Part shown: positions 7,800 to 18,073 of the stretch, in pieces
Layout of the letters: each line of letters starts with the position of its first letter
Numbering within the stretch: the first letter of the stretch is position 1
NCBI GenBank assembly: GCA_031551275.1
Contig: JAVBNX010000009.1
Span: 1-64,000 of the forward strand
Direction of reading: 5' to 3'
Length of the DNA stretch: 64,000 bases
Source of the DNA: JAVBMJ01 sp031551275
GTDB taxonomy: Bacteria; Bacteroidota; Bacteroidia; Bacteroidales; Rikenellaceae
Notes under the pieces: model-generated
Database searches by the model: none
What the model was told of the DNA's origin: nothing
What the model saw: only the letters and a program-made list of their open reading frames with translations
Position numbers and translations under genes: made by a program

Positions 7800-7963
7800 A
7801 GAGTCTGCTTAAACTTTATTTCCAAAAAATCTTATGGCCCTTTTCCGCGCTTTTTTTACCCGCCTCACTCGCCATAGGAACCACTATGCCTCTTTCGGCG
7901 GGTAAAAAAATCATCGAAAAATGACGCATAATCTTTTTAGAAATAAAATTTAAGCAGACTCTA
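7800..7963. repeat. 164-bp palindromic element with 37-bp terminal inverted repeats
   Basis: The arms 7800-7837 and 7927-7963 both begin AGAGTCTGCTTAAA and stay paired for about 37 bp with few mismatches. Inside, a perfect 14-bp repeat TTTTTTTACCCGCC (7851-7864) / GGCGGGTAAAAAAA (7897-7910) and a CATAG/CTATG centre continue the same fold. There is no gene inside. The shape suggests a small non-autonomous mobile element or a strong bidirectional hairpin between rsmD and the DUF3822 gene. Confidence 0.75.
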
Positions 7964-7970
7964 AAGTCCG

Positions 7971-8675
7971 CTACACCTGCCTTATATAAAAGGTATCGGT
8001 AATCACGTCCTTGTAATATTTTTCCAGCTTCTTGACGATCTTGTCGGCCTGGTAGCCCACCACTAAGATCGAGTTGCGCTGCAAATTGTAGAGTTGCTCG
8101 ACCGCGCCCAGGTAGTACAAAATATCCCCGAAGGTGCGGTACTTGACCACCTCGGCGTACTGCAACACGTTGTCGAAGACGGTCAGGTAGAGGTTCTCCT
8201 TGGTCAGGTTGACCTCCACGCTGCCCCTCTGGGGACGCAGTATGCTATCCAGGATGGGTGAGGAGAAGTGGAGGTCGTCGCCGTATTTCTGCTTGAACCA
8301 GTCGATCACGTCGCTGCTCCAGACCATTACCACACGCGCCATCGCCCGCGAGGAGACCACCACCGATTCGTATTCGTAGGGGAATATGCTGTTCGCGTCG
8401 AGGTAGGCCCTCGGGTTTTTCTCGTCGAACAACTGGTCGGGGACCAGCACGGCGCGGTCGGTGTCGAGCACCAGGGTAATCTTGGCGTAATCCTCCGAGG
8501 GGAGCTCTTTGCGCATATAGAGCGCTTCGAGATTGGAGAGGATGTCGATCTCGGGGTCGAATTTGACCTCCCTGGGGGGCTGGTCGGCGGCCGTGGATAT
8601 GGCGAACGAGATCCCGTTCAGCGAGAGCTGAATGGAGAGGTTTTTCTTGATCCCTTTGAAATCGGCTGCCGTCAT
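7971..8675 (-). CDS. DUF3822 family protein
   Basis: A 234-residue cytoplasmic protein of the Bacteroidetes-specific DUF3822 family, which has an actin-like/FtsA-like flavour and no proven function. Recognisable stretches are MTAADFKGIKKNLSIQLSLNGISFAI at the start, LVPDQLFDEKNPRAYLDANSIFP (positions about 95-118) and the C-terminal GYQADKIVKKLEKYYKDVITDTFYI. The start ATG at 8675 is chosen because the upstream part of the frame is arginine-rich shadow sequence from the neighbouring gene. It follows the preceding gene by 8 nt in a leftward pair. In other Bacteroidetes this family often lies beside rsmD, as here. Confidence 0.75.
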   Translation of the reverse strand: MTAADFKGIKKNLSIQLSLNGISFAISTAADQPPREVKFDPEIDILSNLEALYMRKELPSEDYAKITLVLDTDRAVLVPDQLFDEKNPRAYLDANSIFPYEYESVVVSSRAMARVVMVWSSDVIDWFKQKYGDDLHFSSPILDSILRPQRGSVEVNLTKENLYLTVFDNVLQYAEVVKYRTFGDILYYLGAVEQLYNLQRNSILVVGYQADKIVKKLEKYYKDVITDTFYIRQV

Positions 8676-8683
8676 GCCTATGG

Positions 8684-9316
8684 TTATTCCCAGTTGCCCG
8701 CGTCGTTGGTGGCGGCGTCCATCGCGCCCACTTTCAGGCCGGGGTACTTGTCCACCCGTTTGGCGTCGTCGATCAGGTTGATCAACTCCTGCTCGGGCTG
8801 GTCTGAGAGGTAGGTCTTGTAGGCTACCTTGCACTCGAACACGGGAACCACAACGCCCGACTCGGTGGTGAAGTCGCCCGCGTTGAGGATGAATTTCGTC
8901 CCGTTTCCGTGGGGTACGTTGGGCAGGTCTTTGACCTGGGCAACGGTAAGGTGGCGGTTGATGCCGAGTTTTTTATCGACGAACACGGTGTCGATCACGC
9001 GCTTGTAGAATACGTCCTCCTTGACCAGGCCCTTGGCTACGGCCACCGAGTCGTCCTTCGAACCGAATGATTGCTTGAATGCGAGCGAATCTTCGAGCAC
9101 GAAGCGGAGCAGCTCTTCGAAGTTGCCGCAATATTTCTGGTAAACGCCTTTGTAAGCGATCTCTGCCGAGCGGATGTCCTTGAGTTTGTCGATGATCTGG
9201 GCTTCCCGCCTGCTCTTTACTTTCTGGAAGTCGAGCGGTGTGGTAACCTGTTTGATTGCAAAATAAGCAAGGGCGATGATCGCGACGCCGAGCAGGATCT
9301 GAATTACTTTTCTCAT
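8684..9316 (-). CDS. hypothetical protein with N-terminal membrane anchor
   Basis: A 210-residue protein not recognised by name. It has one N-terminal membrane helix (IQILLGVAIIALAYFAI, about residues 5-21) and then a charged segment KVKSRREAQIIDKLKDIRSAEIAYKGVYQKYCGNFEELLRFV. That segment resembles the region after the anchor in pseudopilin-like proteins of Bacteroidetes (an alpha spine with a tyrosine-rich AYKGVYQ). The rest is a periplasmic domain. It starts 55 nt from the divergent RecD-like helicase and precedes the DUF3822 gene by 8 nt, so the two are co-transcribed. The role is unknown. Confidence 0.7.
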   Translation of the reverse strand: MRKVIQILLGVAIIALAYFAIKQVTTPLDFQKVKSRREAQIIDKLKDIRSAEIAYKGVYQKYCGNFEELLRFVLEDSLAFKQSFGSKDDSVAVAKGLVKEDVFYKRVIDTVFVDKKLGINRHLTVAQVKDLPNVPHGNGTKFILNAGDFTTESGVVVPVFECKVAYKTYLSDQPEQELINLIDDAKRVDKYPGLKVGAMDAATNDAGNWE

Positions 9317-9342
9317 GTTATCAATTTTTTTAAGTTTTTCGG

Positions 9343-9350
9343 TACCTTTA
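9343..9350 (+). promoter_or_regulatory. probable -7 box TACCTTTA of the RecD-like operon
   Basis: One mismatch from TAnnTTTG at the last base. It ends 20 nt before the ATG at 9371, the usual spacing here. Confidence 0.4.
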
Positions 9351-9370
9351 CGGGGTCAAAACCCCGGAAA

Positions 9371-10792
9371 ATGATAAGCGAGCATATTGCGTCCCAAATT
9401 TATGCTAATTTTAGGTTTGTTCCAACCCCGGGGCAAAAAAAAGTTATAGAAAGTTTGTCGGAGTTCCTTTCGGACGACGATTTTTCCACCGTTTTCATCC
9501 TCAACGGCTACGCCGGGACGGGAAAAACGACTCTGATCGGGGCTTTGGTCGCCGCGCTCAAATCGTTGAAGATATCCCCGGTGGTGCTGGCTCCGACCGG
9601 CCGTGCGGCCAAGGTGGCCTCGCGCTACGCGGGCGAACCGGCTTACACGATCCACAAAAAGATCTACCGCCAGAAGAGCCTTGCGTCGAGCGAGGCCTCC
9701 TTCAGCCTGGATTACAACCGCCACGCCGACGCGGTGTTCATCGTCGACGAGGCCTCCATGATCCCCGACCACGGGAACGAGACGAGCCTCTTCGGCACGG
9801 GCAACCTGTTGGACGATCTGGTCTCCTACGTGCGCAGCGGCAAGCGTTGCAGGCTGATTTTGGTCGGCGACGACGCCCAGTTGCCCCCTGTGGGCGAGGC
9901 CGCCAGCCCGGCTTTGGAGCCCCGGCGCATGGGGGTCTACGGGGGCGTGGTCTACGCCTCATTGGACGACGTGGTGCGCCAGCAGGCCGACTCGGGCATC
10001 CTTTTCAACGCCACGCTGGTCCGCATGATGCTGGCCAACAAGATCCACCAGCCGCCCAAATTCGACCTCTCTTTCAAGGATATGCGCTCCATCACGGGCG
10101 GCGAGTTCATCGAGAAGGTCGAGGAGTGCTACTCCAAATACGGGAAGGACGAGACCATCGTCATCACCCGCTCCAACCGCAGCGCCAACCGTTTCAACGA
10201 GGGCATCCGCCGCCACGTGCTCTGCGCGGAGGGCGAGATCGACTCGGGCGATATGCTGATGGTGGTCAAGAACAACTACCACTACACCGAAAAGGAGCAG
10301 ATGGGCCTCGACTTTATCGCCAACGGGGACATCGCCCGGCTGAGGCGGATCCGCCGCTTCGAGGAGCTGTACGGCTTCCGCTTCGCCGAGGCCACGCTCG
10401 TCTTCGGGGATTACGGCGATATGGAATTGGAGTGCCGCGTGATGTTGGACACCCTGCGCAGCGAGTCCCCCTCGCTGACCCGGGAGCAATCCGGGACGCT
10501 ATTTAACGGTATCGCCGAGGATTACGCCGACCTGCGCTCCAAGGCCAAGCGGATGCAGGCTATCCGCGAGGACCCCTACTACAACGCCGTGCAGATCAAG
10601 TTCGCCTACGCCGTTACCTGCCACAAGGCGCAGGGGGGCCAATGGGGCGCGGTCTTTATCGACCGCATGCTTTTCGGCGAGGAGGAGATGGGCCGCGACC
10701 TGCTGCGGTGGCTCTACACGGCCATTACCCGGGCCACCGGGGTGGTCTACCTCGTCAATTTCGACAGCCGTTTCACCGGGGAGGAACCATGA
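9371..10792 (+). CDS. RecD-like ATP-dependent DNA helicase (SF1B)
   Basis: A 473-residue superfamily 1 helicase of the RecD/Dda/Pif1-like group found widely in Bacteroidetes. Walker A is GYAGTGKTT (46-54), motif Ia VLAPTGRAAKVAS, Walker B VDEASMI, motif III GDDAQLPPVG, and the C-terminal UvrD_C_2 domain has VTCHKAQGGQW and LYTAITRAT. It is shorter than true RecD and lacks RecB/C neighbours, so it probably works alone in DNA repair or replication-fork processing. The start ATG at 9371 opens with MISEHIASQIYANFRFVPTPGQ; longer in-frame extensions run back through the divergent promoter. Its stop overlaps the following U32 gene by ATGA, beginning a three-gene operon. Confidence 0.9.
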   Translation: MISEHIASQIYANFRFVPTPGQKKVIESLSEFLSDDDFSTVFILNGYAGTGKTTLIGALVAALKSLKISPVVLAPTGRAAKVASRYAGEPAYTIHKKIYRQKSLASSEASFSLDYNRHADAVFIVDEASMIPDHGNETSLFGTGNLLDDLVSYVRSGKRCRLILVGDDAQLPPVGEAASPALEPRRMGVYGGVVYASLDDVVRQQADSGILFNATLVRMMLANKIHQPPKFDLSFKDMRSITGGEFIEKVEECYSKYGKDETIVITRSNRSANRFNEGIRRHVLCAEGEIDSGDMLMVVKNNYHYTEKEQMGLDFIANGDIARLRRIRRFEELYGFRFAEATLVFGDYGDMELECRVMLDTLRSESPSLTREQSGTLFNGIAEDYADLRSKAKRMQAIREDPYYNAVQIKFAYAVTCHKAQGGQWGAVFIDRMLFGEEEMGRDLLRWLYTAITRATGVVYLVNFDSRFTGEEP

Positions 10793-12672
10793 TGGACAAG
10801 CCCCGCAGGATAGAACTTCTGGCCCCCGCCCGCGATTACGCCGGGGCGTGCTGCGCCGTGGACTACGGCGCGGACGCCCTCTACGCCGGTGCCGCATCCT
10901 TCGGGGCGCGCCGCGCGGCCGCCAATTCCGTGGAGGATATCGCCCGGATGGTGCAGATGGCCAAACCCTTCGGGGTAAGGGTCTACGCCGCCGTCAACAC
11001 GCTCGTGCTGGAGGACGAACTCGAAGCCGCCCGCGCCCAGGCCCTCGAACTGGCCCGGGCAGGCGTCGACGCCTTGATCGTCCAGGACATGGCCTATTTG
11101 CGCATGGGGATCCAGGGCGTCGAATTCCACGCCTCCACCCAAACCACCAATTTAACCCCCGGCAAGGTCGATTTCCTCTCCCATTGCGGTTTTTCCCGCG
11201 CGATCCTCGAACGTGGCCTGACGCTGGACGATATCCGCCGCATCCATCAGGCCGTTCCGGATATAGGCCTCGAATGTTTCGTCCACGGAGCGATCTGCGT
11301 GGGTTACAGCGGCAAATGCTACCTGAGTCGCAGCATGGGCCCGAGAAGCGGCAACCGGGGCGACTGCGCGCAGAGTTGCCGCATGAGCTACGATTTGCTG
11401 GACGCCGCGGGCAACAAAGTCCTCTCCCGCAAGCACCTGCTCTCGCTGATGGACCTCGATTTGGGCGACCGCCTGGGCGATCTGTTGGATGCCGGGGTCG
11501 ACTCCTTCAAGATCGAGGGCCGGTTGAAAGACGACAATTACGTCAAAAACACCGTAGCCCGATACCGCCAACTCCTGGACGCGCAGATCGCCGCCCGCCG
11601 CGTCTCCTCCGTCCCCTCCGACCCCGCCGCAAGCAGCGACCTTACCCGCTCCTCCCGCGGCATCTCGCCCCCCGGCTTCACCCCCGACGCAACCCGCAGC
11701 TTCTCGCGCGGGGCCACTCCTTATTATATAGACGGCCCGGCCGCGGGAGCCGCCTCGATGGACACCCCCAAGGCGACCGGCCGCTACGTAGGCCGCGTGG
11801 AGGCCCTCAAACCCAACGGCTTCCTTTACTCGGGCGAACCCTTGTCCCCCGGCGACGGAATATGCTTCCTGGACAACGGCGAATTGGCCGGCACGGGGAT
11901 CAACGTCGTGGAAGGCCCCCTGGTCATCCCCAACTCCATGGCCGGGATTACCCCCGGCACCGAGCTCTACCGCAATTTCGACTACCGTTTCAACGCCCAA
12001 CTGGAAGCCGACCGCACCGGGCGCAAAATCCCCCTGAAAGTCTATGCGACCTACCGCCACAGCGCCCTCGCCCTGCGCTTTACCGACGGAAAATACGAGA
12101 TCAACCAAGCCTCCGAGCCGGGCTTGGCCCCCGCCGAAAACCGGGAGCAGACCCTCGCCACACTGCGTGAAGCCCTCTCCAAAAGCGGCGGAACGATCTT
12201 CGAAATCGCACAGGTCGAGGTAACCAACCCCGAAGAAGCGCTGTTTATCCCGATCTCGGCCGTCAACGCCCTGCGCCGCCGCGCCCTAACGCGCTTCGCC
12301 GAAATGCTGGGAGAACTCCCCCCCGGAACACCGTCCGACTCCCTTCCCGGACGCGATTTGCGCCGCGAAGACCCCTCATACCCCGCCCCCGAAGATTGCG
12401 CCGATATGGCCGCCAACACTGTCAACCCCCTCGCGGCAGCCTTCTGGCGCGACCACGGGATGCCCGTAGCCCCCGACTCCGCCCCCGAACTGGCCGGGGA
12501 CTACAAGGGCCGATGCGTGATGACCACCCCCTACTGCATCCGCCGCGAGATCGGCCAGTGCCTCAAGGAAAAACCGACTTTAAAGGGAGCGTTGACCCTC
12601 CGGCGCGGGACAATGGAGTACGCCCTGGAATTCGACTGCGAAAACTGCATAATGAAACTGGTAAAACTATGA
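10789..12672 (+). CDS. U32 family peptidase/RlhA-like rRNA hydroxylation protein
   Basis: A 627-residue U32-family protein. E. coli members RlhA (YdcP) and TrhP (YegQ) are needed for 5-hydroxylation of rRNA C2501 or tRNA U34, so an RNA-modification role is more likely than proteolysis. The N-terminal TIM-barrel begins RIELLAPARDYAGACCAVDYGADALYAGA; the family signature ECFVHGAICVGYSGKCYLS lies at about 162-180, with GNRGDCAQSCR just after supplying Fe-S-type cysteines. A late cysteine set (CVMTTPYCIRREIGQC, CENCIMKL) is also present. A Ser/Pro-rich insertion of about 50 residues (roughly 268-320) interrupts the barrel and looks lineage-specific. ATG overlaps the previous stop; ATGATG allows either start. 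Confidence 0.88.
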   Translation: MMDKPRRIELLAPARDYAGACCAVDYGADALYAGAASFGARRAAANSVEDIARMVQMAKPFGVRVYAAVNTLVLEDELEAARAQALELARAGVDALIVQDMAYLRMGIQGVEFHASTQTTNLTPGKVDFLSHCGFSRAILERGLTLDDIRRIHQAVPDIGLECFVHGAICVGYSGKCYLSRSMGPRSGNRGDCAQSCRMSYDLLDAAGNKVLSRKHLLSLMDLDLGDRLGDLLDAGVDSFKIEGRLKDDNYVKNTVARYRQLLDAQIAARRVSSVPSDPAASSDLTRSSRGISPPGFTPDATRSFSRGATPYYIDGPAAGAASMDTPKATGRYVGRVEALKPNGFLYSGEPLSPGDGICFLDNGELAGTGINVVEGPLVIPNSMAGITPGTELYRNFDYRFNAQLEADRTGRKIPLKVYATYRHSALALRFTDGKYEINQASEPGLAPAENREQTLATLREALSKSGGTIFEIAQVEVTNPEEALFIPISAVNALRRRALTRFAEMLGELPPGTPSDSLPGRDLRREDPSYPAPEDCADMAANTVNPLAAAFWRDHGMPVAPDSAPELAGDYKGRCVMTTPYCIRREIGQCLKEKPTLKGALTLRRGTMEYALEFDCENCIMKLVKL

Positions 12673-13649
12673 TATCCGAACTGCTGACCCCCAAACATTG
12701 GCGCGACTACGAATTGATCGATTGCGGGGGCTACGAAAAACTGGAACGCTTCGGCCCCTACACCCTGCGCCGCCCCGAGCCGCAGGCCCTGTGGGACAAG
12801 GCGTTGCCCGAGGCGGAGTGGGAGAGTGCCGACGCCTCCTTTACGCGCGACGCCAAAAGCGAGGAGAAAGGCGTCTGGAACACCCGCCGCCCCCTGCCGC
12901 AGCGCTGGACGGTGGAATACGGGTTGGGCTCCGCCACCGTCCCAGCTACCACCGCCCCTGCCACCCCCATTACCGCCCCCGCCGCACCCACCGCCCCCGA
13001 TGCCCCCACTGCCCCGTCCGCCCCGAATATCTCCATGCAGCTGGCCCTGACCGCCTTCAAGCACGTGGGCCTGTTCCCCGAGCAGGCCGAAAACTGGGAC
13101 TGGCTCCACGAAAAGCTCTCCGCCGCATCCGCGTCCGGCCGCGCCCCAAAGATATTGAACCTGTTCGCCTACACCGGGGGCGCGTCATTGGCCGCCGCCG
13201 CCGCCGGAGCGCAGGTCACCCACCTCGACTCGGTCAAACAGGTGGTCAACTGGGCCAGCGACAACGCCCGCGCCAGCCGCCTGGACAACATCCGCTGGAT
13301 TACCGACGACGCTGCAAAGTTCGTCAAACGCGAAGCCCGCCGCGGAAGCCTCTACGACGGGATCATCCTCGACCCGCCCGCATACGGACGCGGCCCCGAG
13401 GGCGAAAAATGGATTTTGGAGCAGCACCTGCCCGGACTGCTGAAAGATTGCGCCGCCATCCTGCGCCCCGACTCCAACCTGCTGGTCCTGAACCTCTACT
13501 CGATGGGCTTGTCGGCCTTACTGGCCCGGCAACTCATAGCAGAAACCATCGGATCCCCCGCCCACGCCCAATTCGGCGAGTTGTATTTAAAGGACCGCTC
13601 TGAGCGTGCCCTTCCCTTGGGTGTGTTCTACCGCCACAGTACATTATAA
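12669..13649 (+). CDS. class I SAM-dependent rRNA methyltransferase, RlmI/RlmK-like
   Basis: A 326-residue methyltransferase of the RlmI/RsmB-like class that makes m5C in 23S rRNA. SAM motif I is ILNLFAYTGGASLAAAAAGA, followed by HLDSVKQVVNWASDNA and the active-site motif DPPAYGRGPEGEKW. The N-terminus lacks the PUA domain of E. coli RlmI but has the short WRDYELIDCGGYEKLERFG segment seen in Bacteroidetes homologues. Between about residues 97 and 125 there is an Ala/Pro/Thr repeat (TAPATPITAPAAPTAPDAP), which is unlikely to be structured and looks like slippage-expanded linker. The start ATG at 12669 overlaps the U32 stop (ATGA). Two RNA-modification-like genes are thus coupled. Confidence 0.87.
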   Translation: MISELLTPKHWRDYELIDCGGYEKLERFGPYTLRRPEPQALWDKALPEAEWESADASFTRDAKSEEKGVWNTRRPLPQRWTVEYGLGSATVPATTAPATPITAPAAPTAPDAPTAPSAPNISMQLALTAFKHVGLFPEQAENWDWLHEKLSAASASGRAPKILNLFAYTGGASLAAAAAGAQVTHLDSVKQVVNWASDNARASRLDNIRWITDDAAKFVKREARRGSLYDGIILDPPAYGRGPEGEKWILEQHLPGLLKDCAAILRPDSNLLVLNLYSMGLSALLARQLIAETIGSPAHAQFGELYLKDRSERALPLGVFYRHSTL

Positions 13650-13666
13650 CCCCAGCCCTTCCCAGG

Positions 13667-13735
13667 CGGGCGGCAGCACCTTAGACTTCTCCCCTCCCTC
13701 CGGTTAGGGAGGGGGCGGGGGTGGGTGATCGAAAA
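13667..13735. repeat. hairpin repeat R2, copy 2
   Basis: CGGCAGCACCTTA is followed by the stem CCCCTCCCT (13691-13699), loop CCGGTT, AGGGAGGGG (13706-13714), then GGGTGGGTGATCG. It matches the block at 1217-1290 in order and in loop sequence. It lies between the convergent methyltransferase and recG genes. Confidence 0.65.
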
Positions 13736-13781
13736 CAGATCATTCCACCGGATCGACAGGTAAGACAAAAACGGCAAAGCC

Positions 13782-15890
<2,109 letters not shown>

Positions 15891-15911
15891 ACGGAAAAAT
15901 ATTATGGGCCG

Positions 15912-16445
15912 TTAATATTTGTTGCGGCTGTAAACCTGCTCGATTGGCTTGCGCACCTTCTCGCGCATCGGCGAATCGGGCCAGCCCAGGGTAATGATGA
16001 GCGGCACGCGCTTTTTGCGTTCGATGCCCAGCAAGTCCTTGAGTTTCTTCTTATTGAACCACCCCACCATGCAGGTCCCCAGCCCCAGGTCGGCCGCCTG
16101 CAGGCAGAGTTGGTTGGAGGCGATGCCGAGATCAAGCAGGGGGTACTCCTTGTCCTGTATCACGCTGGCGATCTTCGACAGCGTGTTGGTCTTTTCCATT
16201 ACCACGGCGATAATGACCGGGGCGCCGGCCACGAACTTGTTCATCCCCATACTCGACGCGCACTCCGCCACACGATCGCGCAGGCCGGGCTCGTCGATGA
16301 CGATAAATTTCCACGGTTGGGCGTTGTTGGCCGAGGGCGACAAACGCGTCGCCTCGACGCATTGCTCCACAAGGGCGCTTTCGACGGGCTTGTCCAGGTA
16401 TTTGCGGTCGCTCTGGCGAACCTTTATCAGCTTTGAGAACTCCAT
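15912..16445 (-). CDS. nitroreductase family protein
   Basis: A 177-residue FMN-dependent nitroreductase-fold protein. The N-terminal RQSDRKYLDKPVESALVEQCVEATRLSPSANNAQPWKFIVID carries the FMN phosphate-binding RxS-R and the SPSANNAQPW signature; LGTCMVGWFNKKKLKDLLG and a VPLIITLGWPDSP C-terminus complete the fold. Members reduce nitro compounds, quinones or flavin substrates with NAD(P)H; the natural substrate is unknown. It has its own -7 box (TATATTTG) 20 nt upstream, divergent from ispG, and probably co-transcribes recG downstream. Confidence 0.9.
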   Translation of the reverse strand: MEFSKLIKVRQSDRKYLDKPVESALVEQCVEATRLSPSANNAQPWKFIVIDEPGLRDRVAECASSMGMNKFVAGAPVIIAVVMEKTNTLSKIASVIQDKEYPLLDLGIASNQLCLQAADLGLGTCMVGWFNKKKLKDLLGIERKKRVPLIITLGWPDSPMREKVRKPIEQVYSRNKY

Positions 16446-16465
16446 AGGGATGCGGTTTTACTGTT

Positions 16466-16473
16466 CAAATATA
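16466..16473 (-). promoter_or_regulatory. -7 box TATATTTG of the nitroreductase-recG pair
   Basis: A perfect TAnnTTTG box that ends 20 nt before the ATG at 16445. Confidence 0.65.
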
Positions 16474-16488
16474 GTGAAAATTCTTTCT

Positions 16489-16496
16489 TATCTTTG
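16489..16496 (+). promoter_or_regulatory. -7 box TATCTTTG of ispG
   Basis: A perfect box. It ends only 5 nt before the GTG at 16502, which implies a nearly leaderless ispG mRNA unless translation starts further in. Confidence 0.55.
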
Positions 16497-16501
16497 TGCC
16501 C

Positions 16502-18073
16502 GTGGATAACCTTACGCAATACAAACGCCGGAAAACCCGCCCGGTCAGGGTGGGGCAGGTAGTGATCGGGGGCGGTAACCCCGTCGTGGTCCAGACCATG
16601 ACCAACTGCTCGACCCTCGATACCGACGCCTGCGTGGCGCAGATCAAACGCTGCGTGCAGGCCGGGTGCAAACTGGTGCGCCTGACCACCCAGGGGGTGC
16701 GCGAGGCGCGCAACCTGGGGGCGATCCGCGAGGCTTTAACGCGCGCCGGAGTGGAGGTCAGCCTCTCGGCCGACGTCCATTTTACCCCCGAGGCGGCCCT
16801 GGAGGCGGCTTTGTATGCCGACAAGGTGCGGATCAACCCGGGAAACTACCGCGATCCGGATACGAACCTGCCTTTGCTTTTAAAGCGCTGCAAAGAGCGC
16901 GGGGTGGCATTGCGGATCGGTGTGAACCACGGCTCTTTGTCGCCGCAAGTCGTTGAACAATACGGAGATACACCGCAGGGAATGGTCTTTTCGGCCATGG
17001 ATTTTGTGGAGCGGTGCGTGAAGCAAAATTTCTTCGACGTAGTAATCTCCATGAAGTCGAGCAACGTAAGGGTTATGGTCCACGCGGTCAGGATGTTGGT
17101 CCAGGAGCTCGACGCCGCCGGGCTCGATTTCCCCGTCCACCTGGGCGTGACCGAGGCGGGCGACGGGGAACAGGGCCGGATTAAGTCCTCGGTCGGGATC
17201 GGCGCCTTGCTCGCCGACGGGATCGGCGACACGATCCGGGTGTCCCTCTCGGAAGAGCCTGAAAATGAGATCCCGGTAGCGCAAATGCTGATCGGCCACG
17301 TCGCCGCCCGTGGGCGCCACGACCCCATCGTCCCCCACAATCCCATCGCCGACCCCGACGCGGCGTTCGCCCCGGTCTACCACGATACCAGCTATCTCCG
17401 GCGCCAGACCGATAGAGTAGGGCGCATCGGCGGCGGACAGATCCCGTTGCTGTACAGCGAGTTGAACCACGACGAACTGATGGGCGTCAAAGACGGCAAG
17501 ATACTTCTGCTCGGCACTCCCAACGCCAACGTCCCCGCCGCTCTGAGGGCCATGATCCTCGAGATGGAGCTGATGGGCGACCGCGATCCCGTGATCGTGA
17601 CGCAAACTTACCGCGAAACCTCCCCGGAGGCCCTGATGGTCAAGGCGTCGGCCGATCTGGGATTGCTTTTCCTGGACGGGTTGGCGGACGGGATATGCAT
17701 TGATAACCAGGGAAATATTCCGGATTCGCTGATCGAAACGATCGGTTTGCAGATTTTGCAGGCCGCCCGTGTGCGCAGCTCGGTGACCGAGTACATCGCC
17801 TGCCCCGGCTGCGGGCGCACGCTCTATGATTTGCAGTCGACCTTGCAGAAAATCAAAGCGTTGACCGCCGGGATGCCCGGCGTGAAGATCGGCGTGATGG
17901 GCTGCATCGTCAACGGGCCGGGCGAAATGGCCGACGCGGACTTCGGTTACGTCGGATCCGGGCCGGGAAAAGTGACCCTTTACAAAGGGCGCGAGGTGGT
18001 TAAACGGAATATTCCGGAAGGGCAGGCGCCCGAAGAGCTGGCCGCGCTGATCCGCGGGAGTTTTGAAAAATGA
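16502..18073 (+). CDS. ispG: (E)-4-hydroxy-3-methylbut-2-enyl-diphosphate synthase
   Basis: IspG (GcpE), about 523 residues, converts MEcPP to HMBPP in the non-mevalonate isoprenoid pathway using a [4Fe-4S] cluster. The N-terminal TIM barrel (VVVQTMTNCSTLDTDACVAQIKR, KVRINPGNYRD, GVNHGSLS, GVTEAGDGEQGRIKSSVGIG) is followed by a large insertion domain typical of Bacteroidetes, Chlamydia and plant enzymes. The C-terminal cluster domain has CPGCGRTLYDLQ, GVMGCIVNGPGEMADADFGYVG, giving the three cysteines and one glutamate that hold the cluster. I choose the GTG at 16502 (DNLTQYKRRKTR); an earlier GTG at 16496 lies inside the promoter box. The stop overlaps wbqC by ATGA. Confidence 0.95.
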   Translation: MDNLTQYKRRKTRPVRVGQVVIGGGNPVVVQTMTNCSTLDTDACVAQIKRCVQAGCKLVRLTTQGVREARNLGAIREALTRAGVEVSLSADVHFTPEAALEAALYADKVRINPGNYRDPDTNLPLLLKRCKERGVALRIGVNHGSLSPQVVEQYGDTPQGMVFSAMDFVERCVKQNFFDVVISMKSSNVRVMVHAVRMLVQELDAAGLDFPVHLGVTEAGDGEQGRIKSSVGIGALLADGIGDTIRVSLSEEPENEIPVAQMLIGHVAARGRHDPIVPHNPIADPDAAFAPVYHDTSYLRRQTDRVGRIGGGQIPLLYSELNHDELMGVKDGKILLLGTPNANVPAALRAMILEMELMGDRDPVIVTQTYRETSPEALMVKASADLGLLFLDGLADGICIDNQGNIPDSLIETIGLQILQAARVRSSVTEYIACPGCGRTLYDLQSTLQKIKALTAGMPGVKIGVMGCIVNGPGEMADADFGYVGSGPGKVTLYKGREVVKRNIPEGQAPEELAALIRGSFEK

